A model generated the notes under the pieces. It did not search any database. It worked only from the letters and a program-made list of their open reading frames with translations, and was not told where the DNA came from. From Pseudomonadota bacterium (GTDB lineage Bacteria > Myxococcota_A > UBA9042 > GCA-2863065), in assembly GCA_005776585.1 (NCBI GenBank), contig SXOX01000103.1:1-64000 (forward strand): a stretch of 64,000 nucleotides of DNA, read 5' to 3'. The translations under genes were made by a program, and so were the position numbers. This document shows, in pieces, positions 17,819-26,693 of this stretch (positions within the stretch are counted from its first letter, which is position 1; each line of letters opens with the position of its first letter).

Positions 17819-20734
17819 CTATTTCAGGTCGACGGTCAGGTCGAAGGTGCCCCAGGACTTTTCCTTCTCGCCGTCGACGATCAGCCAGTACTTGCCCCCG
17901 GCGAGCCCCTGTATGGTGAGCGAACCGGTCGCGCTACACGAGAGCGGCACGCCCGCGGCGCCGCAGGCAGACGTCGTCACATACATGATGTTGCTGAAGC
18001 CCGCCGTGAGGTTGGCCGTCAACGTCTGGCCCGTGCCGGCATCGAACTCGAAGACGACGTCTGGGCCGCCCGTGAGCGCCGACGGGCAGAGGCCCTTGGT
18101 CTGATCGAGCGCGTAGAGCGAGGTGCCTTGCACGACGGCCTTGCCGGCGCCGCTGAAGACGAGCTTCTGCGCCGAGGCGCACGTGTCGTTCGACGGCAAC
18201 GGCGCCGGCGTCGTCGAGACGGCCAGCGTGAAGTCACCCTTGGCGCTTGCCGAGTCGGAGTCCACGAAAAGGTAGTAGGTGCCCGCCTCGAGCGGGTTGG
18301 TCGTGAGCGCCTTGTCCGCGCAATAGACGAGCTCGCCGGCGGCGCAGTCCGCCTTGCGCACGTAGAGCTTGGAGCTGAAGGGTGCGGTGAGGGCCGCGCT
18401 GAGGAGCGCGCGCTGCGACAACGTGATTTGATAAACAACGTCTGGACCGCCAACGCCGCCGCAGCCTGCCTGCTGGTTGTCGTCCTTGGCGAGCGTCTTG
18501 CCCATGGTGTCCTCCGTCGTGCCGGAGACGACGACGGCCTGGCCGTTGGGGTCGAGGACCTGCGGCGCCGTGCACGTGTCGTTCGTTGGCGGCTTCGAGG
18601 CCGTGAAGGGGTAGATGACATACACGTACGCCTTCAGGTCACCGCCCGCGCCGCCGGTCTCCTTGAACTCGATCTTGTGCTCGCCGAGCGTCCAGTTGGC
18701 TACGTTGGTCAGGTCCAGCGGCCCCGTGCTCCAGGGGTCGGTGCCGGTGGCGCCCCACTTCTTCTTGATGGCGTCGTAGTGGGGCGAGCCCTTGCCGTTC
18801 GGATCCCCGATCGACGGGGTGACATTCACGCCGTCGATGTTGATCTCGACGCCCGTGGCGTAGCTCTGGTTGACGAGCCCCGCGATGGGCGTGAGCTGGT
18901 AGGTCCAGCCCAACCCACCGTCGCCGCCGTTGCCGTTCCCGCCAAATCCGGTCATTCCCTTGCCTCCGATGGCCTCGATTACACCGCCGTTGACGACCGT
19001 CTCTGCAAATATCGCGACGCTGCCACCCGCGCCTGCTCCTCCGCCGGCGTAGTAGCAGGCCACCCCGTTCGACGAGACGCCGTCTTGTCCATTGGAGGTC
19101 ACCTTGGCACCAGACTCTACGATGACCGTCTTTCCGCCGAGGACGACCAAACCGCCGCCGTTGCCGCCGTAGTTCGCGTAGCCCACACCGCCGCCTCCGC
19201 CGAAGCCGAGGAGGTTCCCGCTAGCGTCGCCCTTCGAAGAGCCGCCTTTGCCATAGCCTCCCGCGCCGTCGCTCCCTGCGGTCTTGTTGCCACCGCCTCC
19301 GCCGCCCTTGTTCTGAGAGGTGTTGCAGTTGCCTGTGTAGGCCGCCCCGCCTCCGCCGCTACAGTTGTTCGAACTCTGCCCGAGCTGGTTCAAGCCGCCG
19401 TTGCACTCCGAAGCTCCCGCATACGTCGGATTGCTTCCCCACGAGTTCGCCCCGTAGTGACCCGACCCATTGGCGTGAATCTGGCCACCGCTCTTGATCG
19501 TGATGGCCTGCGCACGCACGAAGACGATGCCGCCCTTGCTGCCGTCGAAGATCATCGAGGGGTAGATGTTCCCGCCGTTGACGACTTCCAGCTGATTGTA
19601 TGAGACCGCTTTGACGAGCTGGGCCCGCGCCGGTCCGCTCGCGTCACTCACGAACGACTTCGCGATCGGCTTGGCGAGCGTGACCGATGTCGCCTGGACG
19701 GCCTTGATGACGTTGACTTCCCAGGTCCCGGCACCCGTGCCGTTCCCTCCCGTACCGACCGTCTGATGAATGAGAACGTTGTCGCCGGGATTCAAGCCGC
19801 TCGGACCCTGCACCTGAATGGAGTCTTGGCCGGCAGTCCCGTTGACACCCGACCAGTAGCTGTTGGGGGTGTAGTTGTTGGTTACGATCAGGTTGTTCGA
19901 GCTGCTGAAGCCCGAATTCAGCCCACCATACATCCACATGACGACCTTCGGCTTGGCCGGGTTCATCAGGTGCAGGTACTCCGTCGCGACGCCGTACGAC
20001 GGCAGGCCCCACTGATCGACGTAGGGCACGATCGTGCCGTTGCCCTCGTTCAGCGCTCCAGCTCCAGGCGCGCTGCCGACGGCATCCAACAGCGACTTGA
20101 GCTTTTCGAGCGCCGTCTGCACCGTGGCCACACCGAGCTTGGCCTTCGTGTCGTCGAACGTCACGTTCGATGCGTCGAGCACCCCGGCCCCGATGGCAGC
20201 CAGCGTCACGCAATTGGTGCAGTCGAGACCCTTAGCGGTGGTCGCGGTCAACGCGCTCGTGGCCGCGCCGCCCGGAGTCGCCGAGGCCGCGTAGCTCGAG
20301 GCAAGCTGGGTCGCGTCGACGCAGCTCGTGCAGCTGAGCCCGTTCGCCAGAGCAGACGTCAGCGATCGATAGGCGTACGGGTTGGTCTCGAGCGGCGTCC
20401 GCGGGAGCTCCGGCTGACCCGAGAGCGTGACGCCAAGCCACAGCGACGCGTTCTTGGCGAAGACCGTCGCCTCCAACGCCTTCGTCACGCCGAGGCGCTC
20501 CTGAAAGAGCCCGCCCTCCACCTTGGCGCCGAGGTGCGTCTCCGTGTACTCGGCCACGCCCCCCGCGTCCTGCGCGTAGAGCGCGAACGTGAGATCGAAG
20601 GTGCCGTCGAGCAGCTTGCCCTGGCTGTCCTTCAGCACGCCCTCGACGAGCAGGTGGCTCGCCGCGCCGGCGGAGGTCGCCATCGCGAGGGAGCACGCCA
20701 GCAACAGTCCGCGAATCCAACGTCGTGTGTTCAT
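17819..20734 (-). CDS. Secreted glycine-rich protein with PPC-like C-terminal domains, cassette B
   Basis: A 971-residue exported protein. The type I signal peptide is MNTRRWIRGLLLACSLAMAT..AGA. An N-terminal domain ([20 protein letters not shown], later PLETNPYAYRSL) carries two CxxCV motifs (CTSCVDATQL, CTNCVTLAAI). The middle, about residues 430-640, is a glycine/asparagine-rich beta-repeat region (GGGGGVGYANYGGNGGG, GGGAGAGGSVAIF) like a right-handed parallel beta-helix, preceded by VRAQAITIKSGGQIHANG. The C-terminus has two pre-peptidase-like beta-sandwiches ([33 protein letters not shown]). It begins 14 nt after the CTDC lipoprotein gene and is a clear paralogue of the protein at 23784-26693. 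It is probably a surface or matrix protein working with that lipoprotein; the function is unknown. Confidence 0.8.
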   Translation of the reverse strand: MNTRRWIRGLLLACSLAMATSAGAASHLLVEGVLKDSQGKLLDGTFDLTFALYAQDAGGVAEYTETHLGAKVEGGLFQERLGVTKALEATVFAKNASLWLGVTLSGQPELPRTPLETNPYAYRSLTSALANGLSCTSCVDATQLASSYAASATPGGAATSALTATTAKGLDCTNCVTLAAIGAGVLDASNVTFDDTKAKLGVATVQTALEKLKSLLDAVGSAPGAGALNEGNGTIVPYVDQWGLPSYGVATEYLHLMNPAKPKVVMWMYGGLNSGFSSSNNLIVTNNYTPNSYWSGVNGTAGQDSIQVQGPSGLNPGDNVLIHQTVGTGGNGTGAGTWEVNVIKAVQATSVTLAKPIAKSFVSDASGPARAQLVKAVSYNQLEVVNGGNIYPSMIFDGSKGGIVFVRAQAITIKSGGQIHANGSGHYGANSWGSNPTYAGASECNGGLNQLGQSSNNCSGGGGAAYTGNCNTSQNKGGGGGGNKTAGSDGAGGYGKGGSSKGDASGNLLGFGGGGGVGYANYGGNGGGLVVLGGKTVIVESGAKVTSNGQDGVSSNGVACYYAGGGAGAGGSVAIFAETVVNGGVIEAIGGKGMTGFGGNGNGGDGGLGWTYQLTPIAGLVNQSYATGVEINIDGVNVTPSIGDPNGKGSPHYDAIKKKWGATGTDPWSTGPLDLTNVANWTLGEHKIEFKETGGAGGDLKAYVYVIYPFTASKPPTNDTCTAPQVLDPNGQAVVVSGTTEDTMGKTLAKDDNQQAGCGGVGGPDVVYQITLSQRALLSAALTAPFSSKLYVRKADCAAGELVYCADKALTTNPLEAGTYYLFVDSDSASAKGDFTLAVSTTPAPLPSNDTCASAQKLVFSGAGKAVVQGTSLYALDQTKGLCPSALTGGPDVVFEFDAGTGQTLTANLTAGFSNIMYVTTSACGAAGVPLSCSATGSLTIQGLAGGKYWLIVDGEKEKSWGTFDLTVDLK

Positions 20735-20748
20735 GGTGCCCACCTCGC

Positions 20749-23700
20749 TTACTTCCAGAGTCCGAGCGCCTGGAGCGCTCCGCCAAAGATGAGCTCGACG
20801 GTACCCTTGACCTTGCCGCCCACGGTGGGCGAGCCGGTCACGCGCAGTCGAACCACGTTGTTCTTCATCACCGCGCCAAACGACAAGAACCGTACGCCTC
20901 CCGGTGCCGCGGTGCCGAGGGTGACGCAGGCCTTGGCCGAGCAGACCTTGCCCTGGTCCGCACAGCTCCCCGAGCCGAGGCAGGTGCCACCCGAGCACGT
21001 GTCGCTCGGCGTGCAGCCGTCGAGGTCGTCGCAGACGGCGCCCTCGTTGCCCGCGGTGGCCTTGCACCCCGCCAGCGCGTCGCACGTGTCGAGGGTGCAG
21101 GGGTTGAGGTCGTCGCACAGGCCGTCCTTCGCGGTGTGCCGGCAGCCGTCGACCTTGTCACAGCCGTCGAGCGTGCACGGGACCCCATCATCGCACGTGA
21201 GGCTCGTGCCCGACTTGCAGCCCGTCGCCTTGTCGCAGGTCTCGAGGCCGTTGCATGGGTTCCCGTCATCACACTGGACCGGCGTGCCGATACACGCCTT
21301 GTCCACGCACTGATCGAAGGAGGTGCACGCCGAGCCGTCATCGCATCCAAGCGAAGTCGCGGTGTAGAGGCACCCAATTCCGGGCTGACACAGATCGGCC
21401 GTGCAGGCGTTGTTGTCGTTGCACACCACAGCGGTGGGGCCGGCGCACTTGCCGCCCGAGCAGACGTCACCGGTCGTGCAAGGGTCCTTGTCGTCACACA
21501 CCGGCGTTCCCGGGACGGGCGTGTACGCGCACCCGTTCGCGGGGTCGCATCCATTCGTGGTGCACGCCGTTCCGTCGTCGCACAGCGTCGGCACACCGAG
21601 GCACACGCCGCTGTTGCACGCGTCCGCGGTCGTGCAGGCGTTGCCGTCGCTGCAGAGTCCGCCCGAGCCGAGCACGTTCGTCCCGCACAGTCCCGTCGTG
21701 GCATTGCACACGCTCGTCGCGCACGCCGGATGCAGCCCCACCGGCAGCGCGCAGCTCACGACCGTCTTCGGATCCAACACGCACTTGAACGGCGCGCTGC
21801 TCTTGTCGCACACGAGCGTGCCGTTGCAGAGGTTCCCGTCCTCCTGAGGCGCGCAGTCCTCGTTCTTCTGGCACTGACAGGCGCCCAGCGTGGGCTCCTC
21901 ACCGACGCACTTGCCCGCGTCGCAGTGGTCGTTCTGCGTGCAGGCGTTGTTGTCGGTGCAGACGCCGCTCGGCGTTGGCGTGTGAGTGCACCCCGACTTC
22001 GAGTCGCAGTCGTCGTTCGTGCACGGGTTCGCGTCATCGCACGAGCCGAAGTCTCCGGTGCACGACGAGCCGACACACACGTCATTGAGTGTGCACGCAT
22101 TGCCGTCGTCGCAGGCGCCCCCGACCGGGCTGGACACGCAGCCTGCCTTGGGGTCGCAGACGTCCTGCGTGCACGGGTTCTTGTCGTCGCACGTCGTCGT
22201 CTGACCTGGGAGGCACACGCCGCCCGCGCAAGAGTCGCCCGTCGTGCAGAGCGACCCGTCCGAGCAGAGCAGCACGTTCGGCGCGTTCTTGCATCCGGTC
22301 GTCTTGTCGCAGGCGTCGTCGGTGCACGGGTTCTGATCGTTGCACGCGAGGAACTCGCCCTGGCAGGAGCCCGCGGTGCAGACGTCCTTCACGGTGCAGG
22401 GGTTCTGATCGTTGCACGCGTTGGTGTTGTAGACCGTCTGGCACCCGCTCTGCGGGTCACAGATGTCGTCGGTGCACGCGTTCTGGTCGTCGCAGCTCTT
22501 CTCGTCGGTCTTGCCGTCGCAATCGTTGTCGATCCCGTCGCACGCCTCCGGCGCAAACGAATAGACGAGCTTCTGGAGCGGCGCGCAGTCGGTCACGTCC
22601 GCCTCGCCGTCGTTGTCATCATCCGGGTCGCAGGCATCGCCTTGGGTGTCGAGGTCCGTATTGGTCTGATCGGCGTTCTTCGTCGTTGGGCAGTTGTCCT
22701 GCTCATCGACGATGAGGTCCTCGTCGTCGTCGGGATCCACGCACGCCGCGAGGCCGTCCTTGTCGATGTCCGGGAAGCCCTCGTCGGTCTGCCCGTCGCA
22801 GTCGTTGTCGCCGCCATCGCACGACTCCGGCGCCGGCGCCGAGCCCTGACAGACCGGCACGCCATTGGCGCACTTCACCTGGCCGGGGCACTTGCCGAAG
22901 GCGTTGTCGATGGAGCAGGTCTCCTTGATGTCGTCGTCGGTCTGCCCGTCGCAGTCGTCGTCCTGGCCGTTGCACAGCTCGGGTGCCGCGGCCTTGGCGT
23001 CGCAGGCGGTGAGCCCCGCATCGGTGCACTTGCGCGTTCCGGCGCACGAGCCCGCCGCGTTGGTCTGATGGCAGGTCGTGGCGGCACCGAGCGACGTATG
23101 CAGCGTCGCACAGCCGCACGTCCCCGAGCTCGCCTTGCACTGGCCTTCAGTGCACGCATAGCCGTCCGGGCAGACGTGCGTGGCGTCGCACGCGATGCCG
23201 CAGAAGCTGCCGCCATCGCCGTACGAGACGCACTTGTCCTGGCCCTCGAAGCCCAACGCCGAGCAGTCGCTATCGCCTTGGCAGGGGCGACACAGCCACA
23301 CGGCGCGCTCGACGCAGAGGTAGGCGCTGTCGGCGCCGGCGCCGCCAAGGCCGACCTTCTCGCACGACCAGCCGTCGGGGCAGGTCGTCACGCAGTGCTC
23401 GGAGCATTGCTTCCCCTGACTGGTCAGCATGCAGTAGCTGCTCTCGCAGTCGCTGGCGGTCGTGCAGGCGCAGTAGGCCGGTCGGGGCGACTTGGAGCAG
23501 TCTTTGGGGGCGACGTCCTCGCTCGTCCCCTTGTCGGTCGTCAGCCCCTGATCCGCGGTCGTGTCCGGCGCGAGCGGGACGTCCGCCGTCGTGTCGACCG
23601 CCGTGGGGGTGTCATCGATGACACCCCCGTCCACGGCCGCCGGGACGTCCACGCTGCCGCTACCGTCGCTGGTCGTGGCCGGGACGTCGCTCGTCCCGCC

Positions 23701-23784
23701 GCCGCCCGCCGGTGCCTTGGCTTCCTCGCCGCAGGCCGCGATCAGCAGCCCCGCGAGCGTGACTTGGAGTAAGCGTCGTCGCAT
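20749..23784 (-). CDS. CTDC/MopE/TSP3 repeat lipoprotein, cassette B
   Basis: A 1,011-residue lipoprotein. The start [19 protein letters not shown] carries the lipobox; an Asp/Val/Thr-rich tether follows to about residue 85. Next comes a cysteine-rich N-module ([44 protein letters not shown]), MopE-type repeats ([28 protein letters not shown]), one TSP3 calcium repeat ([18 protein letters not shown]), and about 14 cysteine repeats of the CTDC type ([18 protein letters not shown]). The repeats match the Dictyostelium slime-mould CTDC family found in extracellular matrix proteins. The start codon overlaps the stop of the upstream glycine-rich gene by 1 nt (TAATG), with GAGGTGA just before it, so translation is coupled. 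Confidence 0.83.
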   Translation of the reverse strand: MRRRLLQVTLAGLLIAACGEEAKAPAGGGGTSDVPATTSDGSGSVDVPAAVDGGVIDDTPTAVDTTADVPLAPDTTADQGLTTDKGTSEDVAPKDCSKSPRPAYCACTTASDCESSYCMLTSQGKQCSEHCVTTCPDGWSCEKVGLGGAGADSAYLCVERAVWLCRPCQGDSDCSALGFEGQDKCVSYGDGGSFCGIACDATHVCPDGYACTEGQCKASSGTCGCATLHTSLGAATTCHQTNAAGSCAGTRKCTDAGLTACDAKAAAPELCNGQDDDCDGQTDDDIKETCSIDNAFGKCPGQVKCANGVPVCQGSAPAPESCDGGDNDCDGQTDEGFPDIDKDGLAACVDPDDDEDLIVDEQDNCPTTKNADQTNTDLDTQGDACDPDDDNDGEADVTDCAPLQKLVYSFAPEACDGIDNDCDGKTDEKSCDDQNACTDDICDPQSGCQTVYNTNACNDQNPCTVKDVCTAGSCQGEFLACNDQNPCTDDACDKTTGCKNAPNVLLCSDGSLCTTGDSCAGGVCLPGQTTTCDDKNPCTQDVCDPKAGCVSSPVGGACDDGNACTLNDVCVGSSCTGDFGSCDDANPCTNDDCDSKSGCTHTPTPSGVCTDNNACTQNDHCDAGKCVGEEPTLGACQCQKNEDCAPQEDGNLCNGTLVCDKSSAPFKCVLDPKTVVSCALPVGLHPACATSVCNATTGLCGTNVLGSGGLCSDGNACTTADACNSGVCLGVPTLCDDGTACTTNGCDPANGCAYTPVPGTPVCDDKDPCTTGDVCSGGKCAGPTAVVCNDNNACTADLCQPGIGCLYTATSLGCDDGSACTSFDQCVDKACIGTPVQCDDGNPCNGLETCDKATGCKSGTSLTCDDGVPCTLDGCDKVDGCRHTAKDGLCDDLNPCTLDTCDALAGCKATAGNEGAVCDDLDGCTPSDTCSGGTCLGSGSCADQGKVCSAKACVTLGTAAPGGVRFLSFGAVMKNNVVRLRVTGSPTVGGKVKGTVELIFGGALQALGLWK

Positions 23785-26693
23785 TACTTCACCTCGACGT
23801 TGAGCGTGAAGGCGCCCCACTCCTTGGCTTGCTTGCCGTCCACGACCAGCCAGTACTTGCCACCGGCGAGTCCCTGCACGGTGAGCGAGCCCGTGGCCGA
23901 GCACGACAGCGGCACCCCGTTGGCCCCGCATTGGCTCGTCAGGAGGTACATGACCGACTGGAAGGGTGCGGTGAGCGTGGCCGTGAAGTTCTGACCGGTG
24001 CCCGCGTCGAGCTCGTAGACGACGTCCGGGCCGCCAGACAGCGCCGAGGAGCAGAGACCCTTCGTGTCGTCATTGGCATAGAGCGTCGTGCCGTTGACGG
24101 TCGCGGTGCCGGTACCGCTCAGCACGAGCTTCTGGGCCGTCGCGCACGTGTCCGCCGTGGGGATGGGGGCCGGGATGGTCGAGACGGCGAGCTTGAAGTT
24201 GCCCTTGGCGTTGGCCGAATCCGAGTCCACGACGAGCCAGTACGTCCCCGCCTCGATCGGGTCGGTCGCGAGCGTCTTGTCAGTGCACTGCACGAGCGTC
24301 CCGCCCTGGCACGAGCCCTTGAGGAGATACATCTTGGAGCTGAAGGGCGCGACCAGCACGGCGTTCAGGAGCGCCCGTTGCGTGAGCGTGATCTGGTAGA
24401 CCACATCCGGTCCCCCGGCGCCACCGCAGCCCGCGACGTTGAGGTCGTCTTTGGCCAGCGTCTTGCCCATGAAGTCCTCGGTCGTGCCGGAGACGACGAC
24501 GGGCTGCGCGTTCGGGTCGAGCAGCGTCGGCGTGGAGCACGCATCGTTGGCAGGCGGGGTGCTCCCTGAGTACGGGTAGATGACGTAGACGTAGCTCTTG
24601 AGCTCGCCGCCGGCGCCGCCCGTCTCCTTGAGCTCGATGCTGTGCTCGCCGAGGGTCCAGTTCGCCACGTTCGTCAGATCGAGCGGCCCGGTGTCCCAGG
24701 GAACGAGGCCGGTCTCACCCCAGTCGTTGGCCGACGCGCTGTACATTGGGGCGCCCTTGGCGTTGGGGTCGCCGACGGAGGGCGTGACGTTCACGCCGTC
24801 GATCCACAGCTGCACGTGCTTCGGATAGGCCTCGTTGATGATGCCTGGCGGTGGTGACTTCTGCAGGACCCAGCCGTCGCCGCCGTTGCCTGGAGCCGCA
24901 TAGCTCGAATTCTGCGTGTTGTAGCCTTTGCTGGTGCCGCCCTTGGCCTCCAGCGTGCCGTTGTTCACGATATTGGTCGAAAAGATCGCGATGGTCCCGC
25001 CCGCACCGCCGCCGAGGTTATAGTTGCCGTTGGTAGATGGATCGACGCCATTCGAGGTAATCGCCCCGCCCGAGTCGATCACGACATTGGTCGCGCCGAT
25101 GACGACGATCCCGCCGCCCCGGCCCCCGGGTCCGCACCAGTTGTTGTCGGAGCCGCCGCCACCGCCGAAGTGGAGCTGGGTCCCGTCATCGGTGCCCTTC
25201 GCTGCGCCGCCTTTCCCTTGCTGCGATTGCGTACAGCTCGAGCCGGCGCTCGCGTTGCCGCCCGCGGTCTTGTTGCCGCCACCGCCGCCGGCACAGTACG
25301 TGTTGTTCGAGCCGCCACCGCCGGAGCAGTTGTTGCCGCCGCCGCTCGTCGCGTTGATCGAGTTCGCATTGCACTCGGAGCCGCCCTTCCTCGAGCAGGT
25401 GTCGGCGCCCGTGTAGCCGTAGCCGTTCGCGTGGATCTTGCCGCCATTGCGCACCGTGATGCTCTGCGCCCGAATGTAGATGATGCCTCCCGAGTCGCCA
25501 TCAGCGTCGAGCTGTTTCGACGGCACGATCTGCCCGCCAGAGAGCACCTCCAGGTTGTTGTAGCTCGCCGCGACGACCGCCTGGGCCTGGCCCGACGAGG
25601 GTCCCGCGTCGACATAGTCCCGCGTGAGCGCCTTGACGAGCTGCACCGTCGAGCCGGCGATGCTCTTGACCGCATTGAGCTCCCAGAGGCCTGCGCCCGT
25701 GCCGTTCCCGCTGGTGCCCACGCTCTGATGAATGAGGATGTGGCTCCCGGGCGTGAACACCGCCGGGTTGCCGACCTGCAGGACCGACTCGCCTTGCTTT
25801 CCCGTGATGTTCGTCGAGTACTGATTCGGCGTGAAGTTATACGCCACAGCAAGGTTGTTCCCCGTCGCAAACGAGCTTGTGTTCGTTCCATAGAAGTAGC
25901 CGACGACCTTGGGCTTCCCAGGGTTGAACAGGTGCACGTAGTCCTTCACCGCGCCGAAGGGCCCGATCTGCCACTGGTTCGTCGTACTGGAGGCGACCTG
26001 GCCATTGCCCTCGTTCTTGAGTCCCCCACCGCCGCCGCCTTGATCGAGCAGCGCCTTGAGCGCTTCGATGGCCGTCTGCACGGTCGTGGCACCGAGCTTG
26101 GCCTTGGCGTCGTCGAAGCTCACGTTGCCGGCGGTGAGCACGCCGGCCTGAAGCATGGCCACCGAGACGCAGTTGGTGCAGGTCAGACCCTCGGCCACGA
26201 GCGCACTGTTGGCCGGACCTCCCGGAATCGTGCTTGCCGCGTAGGTCGAGGTGAGCTTGGCGGCATCCACGCACGCGGTGCAGGACAGTGAGCCCGCGGC
26301 GGTCGCGGTCAGGGCGTGGAAGCTGTAGGGGTTGGTCTCGAGCGGCGTGCGCGGGAGCTCCGGCTGACCGGCGAGCGTGACGCCGAGCCACAGGGCCGGG
26401 TTTGCGACGAACAGCGCCGGCTCGAGCACCTTGGCGTTGCCGAGCCGCTCCTGAAAGAGGCCGCCCTCGATCTTGGCGCCGATGTGGACCTCCGTGTAGA
26501 CCGCGGCTGGCGCGCTCTCGGTGGCATACAGGGCGAAGGTGATGTCGAACGTGCCGTCGAGCAGCTTGCCCGCGCTGTCCTTCAAGACCCCTTCGACCAG
26601 GAGGTGCGGGTTGGGCACCGCGGCCTGGGCGGTAGTCCCGAGGCAGGTCAAGAGCAGCGCGAGTGTAGCGAGACGCGTGTGAGACGACTTCAT
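23784..26693 (-). CDS. Secreted glycine-rich protein with PPC-like C-terminal domains, cassette A
   Basis: A 969-residue paralogue of the protein at 17819-20734, alignable over its full length. It has a type I signal peptide ([24 protein letters not shown]), then [20 protein letters not shown] and two CxxCV motifs ([20 protein letters not shown]). A glycine-rich core follows ([39 protein letters not shown]), flanked by [11 protein letters not shown]. Two PPC-like sandwiches close the protein ([33 protein letters not shown]). The ATG overlaps the stop of the upstream CTDC lipoprotein (ATGA) and has its own GGAGG site. The role is unknown; lipoprotein and partner are probably made together and assemble on the cell surface. 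Confidence 0.8.
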   Translation of the reverse strand: MKSSHTRLATLALLLTCLGTTAQAAVPNPHLLVEGVLKDSAGKLLDGTFDITFALYATESAPAAVYTEVHIGAKIEGGLFQERLGNAKVLEPALFVANPALWLGVTLAGQPELPRTPLETNPYSFHALTATAAGSLSCTACVDAAKLTSTYAASTIPGGPANSALVAEGLTCTNCVSVAMLQAGVLTAGNVSFDDAKAKLGATTVQTAIEALKALLDQGGGGGGLKNEGNGQVASSTTNQWQIGPFGAVKDYVHLFNPGKPKVVGYFYGTNTSSFATGNNLAVAYNFTPNQYSTNITGKQGESVLQVGNPAVFTPGSHILIHQSVGTSGNGTGAGLWELNAVKSIAGSTVQLVKALTRDYVDAGPSSGQAQAVVAASYNNLEVLSGGQIVPSKQLDADGDSGGIIYIRAQSITVRNGGKIHANGYGYTGADTCSRKGGSECNANSINATSGGGNNCSGGGGSNNTYCAGGGGGNKTAGGNASAGSSCTQSQQGKGGAAKGTDDGTQLHFGGGGGSDNNWCGPGGRGGGIVVIGATNVVIDSGGAITSNGVDPSTNGNYNLGGGAGGTIAIFSTNIVNNGTLEAKGGTSKGYNTQNSSYAAPGNGGDGWVLQKSPPPGIINEAYPKHVQLWIDGVNVTPSVGDPNAKGAPMYSASANDWGETGLVPWDTGPLDLTNVANWTLGEHSIELKETGGAGGELKSYVYVIYPYSGSTPPANDACSTPTLLDPNAQPVVVSGTTEDFMGKTLAKDDLNVAGCGGAGGPDVVYQITLTQRALLNAVLVAPFSSKMYLLKGSCQGGTLVQCTDKTLATDPIEAGTYWLVVDSDSANAKGNFKLAVSTIPAPIPTADTCATAQKLVLSGTGTATVNGTTLYANDDTKGLCSSALSGGPDVVYELDAGTGQNFTATLTAPFQSVMYLLTSQCGANGVPLSCSATGSLTVQGLAGGKYWLVVDGKQAKEWGAFTLNVEVK

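Noticed and set aside
20725-23772. A 1,015-aa plus-strand frame opposite the cassette B CTDC lipoprotein
   Set aside because: Same shadow effect; the minus-strand frame has the lipobox and regular cysteine repeats.
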